From JBGTBQ01 sp041749275 (GTDB taxonomy: Bacteria; Acidobacteriota; Blastocatellia; Pyrinomonadales; Pyrinomonadaceae): a DNA stretch of 38,671 nt. Position 1 is the stretch's first letter, and every line of letters starts with the position of its first letter. The position numbers and the translations under genes were made by a program. The DNA lies in the NCBI GenBank assembly GCA_041749275.1, contig JBGTBQ010000078.1:1-38671 (forward strand). Direction: 5' to 3'. The notes under the pieces are model-generated. The model did no database searches, had not been told where the DNA came from, and saw only the letters and a program-made list of their open reading frames with translations. Positions 31,240 through 38,560 of this stretch are shown here, piece after piece.

Positions 31240-31542
31240 GGGTGTTGGGGAGTAGCGGAACAGGAAATACACTTAAGAAAGGGGCTTGATGGCTTTTTCG
31301 CACTTGCAGAACGCAAGAACCCCGATTCGCAAAAGACCTCGCAAAAGAGAAGGGTTTTGCAACTGACTTTTGCGAACGAAAAAGGTCTGAAAATCCGCCC
31401 GGTGCTGGGGGTTTGCAAAAGTTTCAAATTTAGCGAAGTCCTTCTCTCCTTCGTCTCTCACCGAGGCTTCGGGAAGAGTAACGCTTTTCACAAATGTGGG
31501 CGTCCTTAAGCGAGTTCCCTGTTCCGTTACTCCCCAACACCC
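31240..31542. mobile_element. 303-bp inverted-repeat element nested in the left end
   Basis: GGGTGTTGGGGAGTAGCGG (from 31240) and its near-complement ending at 31542 form imperfect inverted ends: 25 bases with one mismatch, weaker to 38 bases, where both arms end in CTTAAG. The interior holds several smaller inverted words (CGCAAAAG/CTTTTGCG) and no convincing gene, although short frames run through it. No target duplication is seen. It joins the transposase tail on one side and supplies the last codons and stop of the 31527-31850 gene on the other. Confidence 0.6.
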
Positions 31543-31850
31543 ATGACAGCGAGCGTGATCTGCAACTGCTCCATTTCGCGCAGAGCGCCAGCCAAAGCGC
31601 GTTCGGCCTCGCAGACGGCCTCAGTGTCGGGTTGACCGTCTCCGATGGCGCTGAGGGCAAATCTGACGCTCTTTCGTGCGCGTGCTAACCGCTCGCCGTC
31701 TCTCTTCTCGCACGTCACCGTATAGGCCGCGCCGGTCTGTTTGTTCGTCACGATATAGCTGCCGAAGTTGACCACGCGGACGCGCGGCTTGACCGCGCGA
31801 GCCTTGTCAATCGCCTTCTGCATTGCCTCCGCCGTTGTAAGTTTGACCAT
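31527..31850 (-). CDS. Hypothetical protein of the mobile element
   Basis: From the ATG at 31850 (AAAGGA eight bases upstream) this gives 107 residues; an in-frame TTG at 31883 is less likely. The N-terminal 60 residues (MVKLTTAEAMQKAIDKARAV, then VRVVNFGSYIVTNKQTGAAY and TVTCEKRDGERLARA) resemble small proteins that continue into a zinc-binding cysteine cluster. Here that cluster is absent and a helical tail follows (CEAERALAGALREMEQLQIT). The last four residues and the stop codon (GVGE*) are encoded by the end of the nested 303-bp element, so the original C-terminus may have been replaced. Its function is unknown. It is divergent from the helix-turn-helix gene. Confidence 0.6.
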   Translation of the reverse strand: MVKLTTAEAMQKAIDKARAVKPRVRVVNFGSYIVTNKQTGAAYTVTCEKRDGERLARARKSVRFALSAIGDGQPDTEAVCEAERALAGALREMEQLQITLAVMGVGE

Positions 31851-31966
31851 CGTTTTTTCCTTTCGAGTAAATGTAACCGACAAGTGTAACTATATCGCAT
31901 GAGAGATAGTTTGTTGGTATAAATATCACTCTTGCAATATAGTTTTGTCCGGTGTATAAATAACGC

Positions 31967-32167
31967 ATGAAGATGCTGACGACGAACGAAGTGGCGGAGC
32001 GTTTGGGCGTGCATGTGACGCGCGTGCGGGCGCTGATTACGGCGGAGCGACTGCCGGCGCAGAAGCTAGGGCGTGATTACGTGATACGCGAGGCCGACTT
32101 GAAACTTGTAGAAGATCGCAAGCCCGGCAGACCGCCGAAGAGCGCCGCGACGGGAGGAAGGAAGTAA
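31967..32167 (+). CDS. Helix-turn-helix protein with KPGRPPK tail
   Basis: The 66 residues form an excisionase-type helix-turn-helix (MLTTNEVAERLGVHVTRVRA, LITAERLPAQKLGRDYVIRE) followed by a basic tail with KPGRPPK, which is close to an AT-hook. It should bind DNA through both parts. The stop codon overlaps the start of the next gene (TAATG), so the two are translated together. With the 70-aa and PIN genes behind it, it probably acts as the regulator of a toxin-antitoxin-like operon. An excisionase role for the surrounding element is the alternative. Confidence 0.8.
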   Translation: MKMLTTNEVAERLGVHVTRVRALITAERLPAQKLGRDYVIREADLKLVEDRKPGRPPKSAATGGRK

Positions 32168-32379
32168 TGGCAAAGACGACAAAAAAGAGTTCCCCAGGAC
32201 GCGCGACGACAAGCAAGCGCGCCTCGACCAATGGCGCGAGGGGCGCGGCCAAAGAGATTGATACCAGCCGCCGGTACACGAAGAAAGAGCTGGAGCAGAT
32301 GCCGCTCGAAGACTTAACGCTGCTGGCATACCGCATGACGTATGACCGCGTTCACGGCAAGCGGAAGGTCAGAGAGTAG
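32167..32379 (+). CDS. Small basic protein, possible antitoxin of the PIN protein
   Basis: The 70 residues begin with a lysine/serine/threonine-rich disordered stretch (MAKTTKKSSPGRATTSKRAS) and end in a short helical region (YTKKELEQMPLEDLTLLAYR). Its ATG overlaps the preceding stop by one base, and it ends 24 bases before the PIN gene, with the 21-bp tandem repeat running from just before its stop codon to the PIN start. Antitoxins of VapC-type nucleases are often this size and partly disordered, so it could neutralise the PIN protein. There is no recognised antitoxin fold, and the assignment rests on gene order. Confidence 0.6.
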   Translation: MAKTTKKSSPGRATTSKRASTNGARGAAKEIDTSRRYTKKELEQMPLEDLTLLAYRMTYDRVHGKRKVRE

Positions 32380-32405
32380 CGGATGAAGGTCAGAGAGTAG
32401 CGGAT
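32364..32405 (+). repeat. Two tandem 21-bp copies at the antitoxin/toxin junction
   Basis: GAAGGTCAGAGAGTAGCGGA followed by T occurs at 32364-32384 and again, exactly, at 32385-32405. The first copy holds the stop codon of the 70-aa gene and the second leads into the PIN start at 32404. The duplication also creates a five-codon mini-ORF (ATG at 32383) just before the PIN gene. Confidence 0.9.
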
Positions 32406-32835
32406 GGCCGAATACCTGTTTGACACGAACATCGTCGCCGAACGCTCGCTCGCCGCGCTGCCGCAACGCGCCTATGTCTCGGCGGTCGTTCTCACGGAGT
32501 TGATGACGGCGGGCGATGCCGACGAGTTCAAGGTTTATCAAGTCACATGGCAGCGCCAAGCGCAGGCCGGAAAGTTGATTGTGCCGGCGGTCGAGGATTG
32601 GCCGACCGTCGCGCGCCTACTGCACCTGCTCGCGCAGGATCGGAAGAAGAAGGCGCGTGGGAAGTCTCCGCGCCGCACGCCGACGGCCAAACAAGAACTG
32701 GTCATGGACGTGCTGATCGCCGTCAGCGCCGCGCGTGAAGGCGTGACGGTCGTTACCAATGATTCCGACTTTGAGGCAATCCGGTACTACCACAAGAAAC
32801 TGAAGATCAAGAGTGGCGACGAGTTCTTTCAATAA
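32404..32835 (+). CDS. PIN-domain protein, VapC-like toxin nuclease
   Basis: The 143 residues fit a PIN-domain RNase. Acidic residues for the Mg2+ site are in place: D7 (LFDTN), E32 (LTELMTA), D102 (VMDVLIAVSA) and D120/D122 (VTNDSDF). In toxin-antitoxin systems such proteins cut tRNA or other RNA until bound by an antitoxin. A lysine/arginine-rich loop (RKKKARGKSPRRTPTAKQ, residues 80-97) is longer than in minimal VapC proteins and may bind RNA. It is preceded by the helix-turn-helix and 70-aa genes. The methyltransferase start follows 22 bases later, so the PIN and restriction genes may share one transcript. Confidence 0.85.
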   Translation: MAEYLFDTNIVAERSLAALPQRAYVSAVVLTELMTAGDADEFKVYQVTWQRQAQAGKLIVPAVEDWPTVARLLHLLAQDRKKKARGKSPRRTPTAKQELVMDVLIAVSAAREGVTVVTNDSDFEAIRYYHKKLKIKSGDEFFQ

Positions 32836-32857
32836 TCCCGAAGGCTCACACTCAAAC

Positions 32858-35008
32858 ATGGCATTTACTCTGCAAGACATCATCCAGAACTCCGATTATT
32901 CACTCCAGATTTTCACTCCAGAAGAACAGACCGCGATCAAGATTCACGAAAAGCGCGGCAAGCCTTATCTGTACGATTTCACTAATAACAAAGAACGACC
33001 GGCGAAGCCTGAAGAGATCGTGCGGCAGTTGTTTATTTACCGGCTAATGAACACTTATCGTTATCCGGCGTCGCGCATCTCGGTTGAAAAGGGTGTGCAG
33101 TTCGGTGCGACGATCCATGAGAAGCGCGCAGACATTGTCATTCACGACAAGGATGACGAGACGGCGGCTTACATCATCGTCGAAGTTAAAAAACCAAAGC
33201 GCAAGGATGGATTAGAACAACTTAAATCCTATTGCAACGCGGAGGGCGCACCGATTGCGGTCTGGACAAATGGCGGCGAAGAAGTCATCTTGCGCCGCAC
33301 AGACCCGAACCTTTACGAGAATCTTTCTGGCATCCCGCGCGCCGATCAAACGCTCGCCGAGATCATTAACGAGCGCGTCACGATTGAAGAACTCGCCGCT
33401 CGTAATAAACTCGTTACTGAAAAGTGGACGCTGAAAAAGATCATCCTCGACCTCGAAAATTTAGTGCTGGCAAATGCCGGCGTGGATGCTTTCGAGGAAG
33501 TCTTTAAGCTCATCTACGCCAAGCTGTACGACGAGGCGCAAGCCAAGCGGCGCAAAGGTCGCTACGTCGAGTTTCGCGCGTCCGGCGAAACGCACTCCGA
33601 ACTTTACGAGAAGATTAACAATCTGTTTGAGGAAGCCAAGCGGCGCTGGCAAGGTGTGTTTCTTGAAGGCGAGAAGATTGATTTAAGCCCGGACGCGCTC
33701 GCCGTCTGCGTCTCATTCCTGCAAGACATCAAGCTCTTCAATTCCAACTTGCAGATTATTGATGAAGCCTTTGAGTACCTTTCAACGCAGGTCGCTAAAG
33801 GCGCGAAGGGGCAATACTTCACGCCGCGTTATGTGATTGATATGTGCGTGCGGATGCTCAATCCGAAAGACGATGAGTACATGATTGATACGGCGGCGGG
33901 CAGTTGCGGCTTCACGTTCCATACGATCTTTCACGTCTGGGGCGGCGAGTTGACCTCGGACAGCCCGACGCGCGAGCAAGCCGAGTATGCGAGCGAATAT
34001 GTCTACGGGTTGGACTTCGACACGCGTAGCGTCAAGATCGGCAAAGCCTTGAACCTCATCGCGGGCGATGGCAGAACGAACATTTACCGCGTCAACACGC
34101 TCGCTCCGTTCCAGTGGGGCGAAGACGCTCGCGTCGGAATGAAGCCGCGCCTGCGCCGCTTTCCAAAGGCGGCTGACACACAGGAGAATGCGAAGACCTT
34201 ACGTGAGTTTGACTTTGACATCGTGATGACTAACCCGCCGTTCGCCGGTGACGTTTCCGATTCGCGCATCCTGCATCAATACGAACTCGCCAAGCAGTGG
34301 AAAGCGATTGACCTTGAGGCGCTAGAAGACGAAGCGGAGCGCGAGCGTTACGCCGACAATCGTTTTCGTCATGCCTTCAAGGAAAGCGGCAAGTGGTCGC
34401 AGAATCAAAGCCGCGATCTGCTCTTTGTCGAGCGCAACTTGCAGTTCTTGAAGCCCGGCGGGCGCATGGCGATTGTCCTGCCGCAAGGTCGTTTTAATAA
34501 CGTCAGCGATGCGCGCCTGCGTCACTTCATCTCCGAGCACGCGCGCATCCTCGCCGTCGTCGGCTTACACGGCAACACGTTCAAGCCGCACACCGGCACG
34601 AAGACGAGCGTTTTGTTTGTGCAGAAGTGGAACGACGACCGGAAGGCGGGCGCGCTCTGCCCGAAGGTTGATGAGTACCCGATCTTCTTTGCGACGAGCG
34701 AACACGGCGGGAAGGATAATTCCGGCGAGTACATCTACGTCAAAAACACTGACACCGGCGAGAAGCTACACGACCTCTTTAATCACGAAATCTTTGACCA
34801 AGATTTGTTTGACGTGCGCGTTGTGCTGCATCAGCAACTCACCAAGCTGCGCGAAAAAGACGCCGCCAATCCCGCATTGCTCAAAGTCCACGAAGATCGC
34901 TACACCGAACTGCTGAAGCATCTACCGCAACGTCCGACCATCGCCGAAGCCTTCATTGAATTTGCCAAGCGTCACGACTTCTCATTCTGGCAGGAGGATG
35001 AGGACTAA
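32858..35008 (+). CDS. hsdM: Fused nuclease / N6-adenine DNA methyltransferase (HsdM-type)
   Basis: I take the ATG at 32858 (716 residues); an open frame to 32813 overlaps the PIN gene. Residues 50-165 look like the nuclease domain at the start of HsdR, with RADIVI (D92) and IIVEVKKPKRKDGLEQLKSY (E109, K111, Q121), a PD-(D/E)xK-type site. Residues 165-320 are helical. The methyltransferase follows with GQYFTPR, motif I DTAAGSCGF (near 345) and motif IV TNPPF (near 457-461). No ATP-dependent translocase is encoded anywhere in the element. Nuclease and methyltransferase in one chain plus a separate specificity subunit is the BcgI-like plan. The gene overlaps hsdS by one base. Confidence 0.9.
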   Translation: MAFTLQDIIQNSDYSLQIFTPEEQTAIKIHEKRGKPYLYDFTNNKERPAKPEEIVRQLFIYRLMNTYRYPASRISVEKGVQFGATIHEKRADIVIHDKDDETAAYIIVEVKKPKRKDGLEQLKSYCNAEGAPIAVWTNGGEEVILRRTDPNLYENLSGIPRADQTLAEIINERVTIEELAARNKLVTEKWTLKKIILDLENLVLANAGVDAFEEVFKLIYAKLYDEAQAKRRKGRYVEFRASGETHSELYEKINNLFEEAKRRWQGVFLEGEKIDLSPDALAVCVSFLQDIKLFNSNLQIIDEAFEYLSTQVAKGAKGQYFTPRYVIDMCVRMLNPKDDEYMIDTAAGSCGFTFHTIFHVWGGELTSDSPTREQAEYASEYVYGLDFDTRSVKIGKALNLIAGDGRTNIYRVNTLAPFQWGEDARVGMKPRLRRFPKAADTQENAKTLREFDFDIVMTNPPFAGDVSDSRILHQYELAKQWKAIDLEALEDEAERERYADNRFRHAFKESGKWSQNQSRDLLFVERNLQFLKPGGRMAIVLPQGRFNNVSDARLRHFISEHARILAVVGLHGNTFKPHTGTKTSVLFVQKWNDDRKAGALCPKVDEYPIFFATSEHGGKDNSGEYIYVKNTDTGEKLHDLFNHEIFDQDLFDVRVVLHQQLTKLREKDAANPALLKVHEDRYTELLKHLPQRPTIAEAFIEFAKRHDFSFWQEDED

Positions 35009-36402
35009 TGGCTGTTTGGAGTGAAATAAGTTTGGCTGAGATCGAGGGCGCCGGGCGACTTGATGCGGAGTATTACCAACCAGTTTTCATTAAAGAGCGG
35101 GCAGCATTGCGCGCCCTTCCGCATGTTCGTTTAGGTGATGTGGCATACGTTACTGATGGCCAACATGGCTACCACTTGGTTGATCCTGAAAGCGACATCA
35201 AGCACATAACGGCGAAGTGCGTAACTGACAACATAGTTGTAGCAGATGACGCAGACAGATTGGCAATAGAAACACACTTGAAGAACATGCGCTCATCTCT
35301 CGAAGTAGGAGATGTGCTGCTTCAAACTGCTGGAACTATTGGTAGTGCCGGTGTAGTTACCGAAGATATTCTGCCAGCTAACATAGATCAAGATGTTGCG
35401 AGAATTTGCATTCACGACAAAACAAACTTGTCGCCGTGGTATGTAAGCGTTTTCATCAATAGCGAGTTAGGACGAATGCAGGCAGCCTTTGAATCTACGG
35501 GGCAAGTGCAAAAACATCTTTCCCTCGGCGCGGTCAGAAAGTTAATAATCCCGCTGCTTCCGCAACAAAACGCTGTTGCGAAAATTGCGATTCAATCATA
35601 CGAGCGCAGACTACAATCAAATCAGTTTTATGCCGAAGCAGAAAACCTACTACTCCACGAACTCGGACTCGACACGCTCGACCTCTCACACGAACTGACT
35701 TACGAGCGCAACTTTAGCGAAGTCGCGACAGCAGATCGCATTGATGCACAGCACTATCAACCAAAATTCTACCGCGTGCATGATGCAATCGCCTCACTAA
35801 AGCCTAAAGCGACTGTCCCGCTTGAGTCGTTACTAGTTTCAATCACTAATGGACAAACACCGCTCCGTCACGACCTAAGCGAAGGAGACATCCCGTTTCT
35901 GACCGCCGAGCACGTCCTCGACTTCCGCATAGACTACGAATCCGACAAGCGCGTGCTTGCAAGCCATCACGTAGAACAACTAAAGCGCACCCAATTATCA
36001 AATAAGGATGTACTCGTCACTATTAAAGGGCGCATCGGCAATGTCGCCGTCGTTGAAAATCTGCCGCGCCCGACAAACATCAACCAAGACGTTGCGCTTA
36101 TACGTTTACGAGATGAGATTCATCCTTACTACATTGCAGGCTTTCTTAATTCTGCGGCTGGTAAGGCTCTGACTGAACAAGTTTGCACTGGACAGATCAA
36201 CCCGTTTCTTGGCTTAGGCAATCTGAAAAGCGTAATGGTTCCGCTTTTCGATGAGCAATATATGAGCGAACTCGGCGATAAAATTCAAAGTAAAGTCGCT
36301 GAAGCCTATCAAACTCACGAAGACGCCAATCAATTACTCGAAGACGCCAAGAGGCGCGTTGAGCAGATGATTCTCGGTGAGGAAGCCTCGCATGTCGCGT
36401 GA
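35008..36402 (+). CDS. hsdS: Restriction-modification specificity subunit (HsdS-type)
   Basis: The 464 residues have the two-fold repeat of specificity subunits: each half starts with a target-recognition domain (DAEYYQP...LGDVAYVTDGQHG; DAQHYQP...LESLLVSITNGQTP) and ends with a spacer helix (QNAVAKIAIQSYERRLQSNQ; LGDKIQSKVAEAYQTHEDAN). Each recognition domain also shows the typical GDVLLQTAGTIGSAGVV or DVLVTIKGRIGNVAVV strand pair and an NIDQDVARI or NINQDVALI motif. Two different domains imply a split, non-palindromic DNA target. TAATG couples it to the methyltransferase gene. Base composition is more AT-rich than in the flanking chromosome, pointing to transfer. Confidence 0.93.
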   Translation: MAVWSEISLAEIEGAGRLDAEYYQPVFIKERAALRALPHVRLGDVAYVTDGQHGYHLVDPESDIKHITAKCVTDNIVVADDADRLAIETHLKNMRSSLEVGDVLLQTAGTIGSAGVVTEDILPANIDQDVARICIHDKTNLSPWYVSVFINSELGRMQAAFESTGQVQKHLSLGAVRKLIIPLLPQQNAVAKIAIQSYERRLQSNQFYAEAENLLLHELGLDTLDLSHELTYERNFSEVATADRIDAQHYQPKFYRVHDAIASLKPKATVPLESLLVSITNGQTPLRHDLSEGDIPFLTAEHVLDFRIDYESDKRVLASHHVEQLKRTQLSNKDVLVTIKGRIGNVAVVENLPRPTNINQDVALIRLRDEIHPYYIAGFLNSAAGKALTEQVCTGQINPFLGLGNLKSVMVPLFDEQYMSELGDKIQSKVAEAYQTHEDANQLLEDAKRRVEQMILGEEASHVA

Positions 36403-37057
36403 AGCCGACCTTGTTGATTTAATCAAGACCGCCAACGAGATTTACCTCGTCAACCCAACGGGCAACGCGCGCTCGGCTTACATCCAGATTGACGACCTCT
36501 GCGAACTCATCCTGAAGAGTTTCCTTCAGGTTAAGAAAGACAAATGGTCGCCGGTAATTCGGACGGGCAACGGCAGAGAGTATTTCAAAGGATTCAAAGA
36601 TGTGTCTAAGGAGGTTCGCCAACTCTTAACCAACAATAAAACTGTCAATGACCTGCTCACCAGCATTGATGGGCGTAGGGCAAACCGCAATCAGTTTTTC
36701 CACAATCATGACATGACAGGCTTAACGATTACCGATGAGCATTGCCTGCAAGCCTTCTGTGATTTGTATGACCTACTCAACGCGCTTTTTCCTAAAGCCT
36801 TCAAAAATTATGAGAACCGAGTGTTACGCGCTCAAGTAGCAGCAATTCGCGCCCTCCGAGGTTGCGCGCAAAGCCCGATCAAAAAACAGAAGTACAACGA
36901 GATCGTCAACAAGTGGCGCAACGAAGAAACTAACCGCACCCTCCGAGCCACCGGCGAAGTCCGCATCAGCTTTCCAAACCTCGCATACGACTACTGCGTC
37001 ATTCACTACTACCCCGATCAATTCTACGATGCGCTCCAACAAGCCGGTCTGATTTGA
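36392..37057 (+). CDS. HEPN-like protein linked to the restriction genes
   Basis: From the ATG at 36392 (GAGGA ten bases upstream) this gives 221 residues; the start overlaps the end of hsdS by 11 bases. The protein is mostly helical, without a signal or membrane segment. Residues 99-104 read RNQFFH within GRRANRNQFFHNHDMTGLTI, matching the RxxxxH catalytic motif of HEPN ribonucleases, at the end of a helix and after an acidic N-terminal helix pair. The C-terminal 60 residues contain a basic helix and a beta-rich end (VRISFPNLAYDYCVIHYYPD). HEPN proteins often serve as backup toxins beside restriction systems. The motif and context are seen. Activity is inferred, and another RM accessory role is possible. 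Confidence 0.65.
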   Translation: MSREADLVDLIKTANEIYLVNPTGNARSAYIQIDDLCELILKSFLQVKKDKWSPVIRTGNGREYFKGFKDVSKEVRQLLTNNKTVNDLLTSIDGRRANRNQFFHNHDMTGLTITDEHCLQAFCDLYDLLNALFPKAFKNYENRVLRAQVAAIRALRGCAQSPIKKQKYNEIVNKWRNEETNRTLRATGEVRISFPNLAYDYCVIHYYPDQFYDALQQAGLI

Positions 37058-37101
37058 GCGCGCTGTGTCTTATCCCTAACTCTCCGCTAGGCGCGCAGGC
37101 T

Positions 37102-37871
37102 TCACGCTTCTTTCAATCTTTTGTGGTCGCATTTTTTCACGCCGCCTTTCCCTAACCCCTCCGGGTAAAACATCCCTGTACCGTGACAGTCCGGGCATTG
37201 TGAGATGTTGATCTGCGGCGCATCCTTCGCGGCCAGCCACTCGACAATCAATTCATCCTCGCGGCCTGTCTCGCCGATCATCCTGCCCACGCCACTGACC
37301 GGCATCCGCACCGGACATTCTGTCTCTTCACTCATCACGGCGGCGTGTCCCTCAGTGATGGCGCGCACCGTCGCGGCGCAGACTTCGACGCCGTAATGCT
37401 CCTTGACCTTCTCGACCGCCCGGCAAAAGAGCTGTCGGCAGCAAACTCCGTGACGACCCGCTGCAACCCCAGACTGTAGCCGCGACAACTGACTCGTGCC
37501 GCCCGCGCGAAGGGACGCCCCAACTGGTTGCTCCGCTTCTCTCGCCACACTTGCTCCGCAACCCCTATCTCGCCGAACCGCGTCTGCCAGTAGAGTTTTT
37601 TTTTACCGCGCCGCTCTAACCCCGCACGCCGCCCATACTCGCCTTCGAGCCGCCGCGCTTTGCCTTGCGCCCACCCTTGCAAGGCATCGTGCCCGATCCG
37701 CCGAATCTCTTCCACGACGCGCTCTTCGACTTCATCTGCCGTCAAACTATCGCCGTCAGCGTTCTCGACGATCTCCAGTAATCTGCCAATGCGCTCGTAC
37801 ACCTCCGGATGCCGCTTGAGTCGTGCTGATAGCTCTTGCCAGCTCTTGGCTTGTGTCTCGCTTTTTGTCAT
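37102..37871 (-). pseudogene. ISKra4-type transposase, N-terminal part, frameshifted
   Basis: The ATG at 37871 has GGAGGT five bases upstream and lies 67 bases inside the right terminal repeat. The first frame reads through KSWQELSARLKRHPEVYERI, LLEIVENADGDSLTADEVEE, KKKLYWQTRFGEIGVAEQ and RGYSLGLQRVVTEFAADSSF. A -1 shift at the AAAA of 37425-37428 (TTTT on the coding strand) then gives RAVEKVKEHYGVEVCAATVR and AITEGHAAVM. Near the expected first catalytic aspartate (family pattern like AETDGS) it reads GETGRED. It then ends in an unrelated CPDCHGTG...CDHKRL zinc-like tail at 37102. The DDE core is missing. Programmed frameshifting is possible at the T-run, but the lost core makes it a remnant. 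Confidence 0.78.
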
Positions 37872-37915
37872 CGCTCACCTCCGCTCAACTATCGTAAGCG
37901 AAAGTGATTATTACT

Positions 37916-37947
37916 GCGCCTCACTTTTAATTACACCCACGACCGCG
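37916..37947. repeat. Right terminal inverted repeat and right target-site copy
   Basis: GCGCC-T-CACTTTTAATTACACCC (37916-37938) is the reverse complement of the left end with one mismatch. It is followed directly by ACGACCGCG (37939-37947), identical to the left flank copy. Confidence 0.93.
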
Positions 37948-38042
37948 AAGGTTGAAAGAGCACAATAAAAATCGTGGTGCATGATAGGGTCGCGGAATGA
38001 CGCTCCGAGTAGAAAAGAACAGAAGTCTATCCGGAATCCAAG

Positions 38043-38333
38043 ATGTTCAAAGACGTGGAATTGCCGAAGAGCATGGAGAAAGCCCCGGCTTACGTTCGTG
38101 ACTTTCTCAAGGAGGCGCCAAGCGTGTGGGATGATACGAAGTTCCTCGATGGTTATCCCGGCAAGTACGTGGTTCTCGCTCGCCGGAGCAGAGGGCATTG
38201 GTACATCGCCGGCATCACCGACGGCGACGGCGGCAACCTCTCGTTCCGACGCGAAACGCTACGTCTGAACGTCAAGCGCGGATGGAAGCTCACGCTGCCG
38301 CCGCGCGGAGGCTTCGTCGCGGTCGTAAAGTAG
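38043..38333 (+). pseudogene. GH97-like glycosidase, C-terminal fragment
   Basis: The 96 residues from the ATG at 38043 (frame open back to about 38013) resemble only the C-terminal beta domain of family 97 glycoside hydrolases: APAYVRDFLKEAPSVWDDTK, FLDGYPGKYVVLARRSRGHW, YIAGITDGDGGNL, and the closing LPPRGGFVAVVK. The catalytic barrel and N-terminal domain, around 550 residues in the family, are missing; upstream there is a TAG at 38010-38012 and then the mobile element border. No signal peptide remains. It is either a remnant or, less likely, a stand-alone small beta protein. The N-terminal part is not on the other side of the element, so the insertion itself did not split it. Confidence 0.6.
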
Positions 38334-38364
38334 AGCGGGCAGGTAGCGGTCGCGGTCGCTCTAA

Positions 38365-38560
38365 GAGCGTGTCTAAAAAGTGAGCTTGGAGTCAGCTCCG
38401 TCAGGAGCGGCATGTGTGTAGCACGCCGCCAGCCCTGAGAGATGCAGCTCCGTCAGGAGCGGCATGTGGGCTGTGCCGCCCCTCCGGGGCTGAGAGGGGA
38501 CAAGAGAACGCCTGCGAGCTACAAACATTTCGCCCCTCGCGGGGCTTTTGAGACACGCTC
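38365..38560. mobile_element. 196-bp MITE-like element with hairpin modules
   Basis: GAGCGTGTCTAAAAAG at 38365 and CTTTTGAGACACGCTC ending at 38560 are inverted ends (15/16), flanked by TAA on both sides (38362-38364 lies within CTAA; 38561-38563), a possible target duplication. Inside are two direct copies of AGCTCCGTCAGGAGCGGCAT followed by GTG (near 38394 and 38445) and two GCCCC/GGGGC hairpins. The right-hand hairpin with AGCTACAAACATTT is an inverted version of the same module. There is no coding frame for a transposase, so it would move only with outside help. Confidence 0.65.

Larger units (their letters stand above)
31111..37938. mobile_element. 6.83-kb ISKra4-type element carrying a restriction-modification and toxin cargo
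   Basis: The element is 6828 bases, starts with GGG at both ends, has 23-bp terminal inverted repeats (22/23) and sits between perfect 9-bp direct copies of ACGACCGCG. Fragments of an ISKra4-type transposase lie just inside both ends on the minus strand (N-terminal part 37102-37871, C-terminal tail 31147-31239). From memory, the ISKra4 subgroup has GGG ends and 9-bp target duplications, which fits. Between the fragments lie a 303-bp inverted-repeat element, a 107-aa gene, a helix-turn-helix/70-aa/PIN module, a nuclease-methyltransferase, a specificity subunit and a HEPN-motif gene. The cargo is visibly more AT-rich than the flanks, above all around 35000-36400. The transposase is broken, so movement now would need help from another copy. 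Confidence 0.87.

Noticed and set aside
31183..31509. 108-codon plus-strand frame in the nested repeat element
   Set aside because: It runs through the inverted-repeat element and the transposase tail on the other strand, with no start signal and no family features.
37395..37450. Programmed frameshift in the transposase
   Set aside because: A TTTT run is at the shift point and could slip, but the missing catalytic core and the altered aspartate region make a dead gene more likely.
31111..37938. Phage or integrative element with attachment sites
   Set aside because: There is no integrase and no tRNA edge. The ends and 9-bp duplication are those of a DDE-type transposon.
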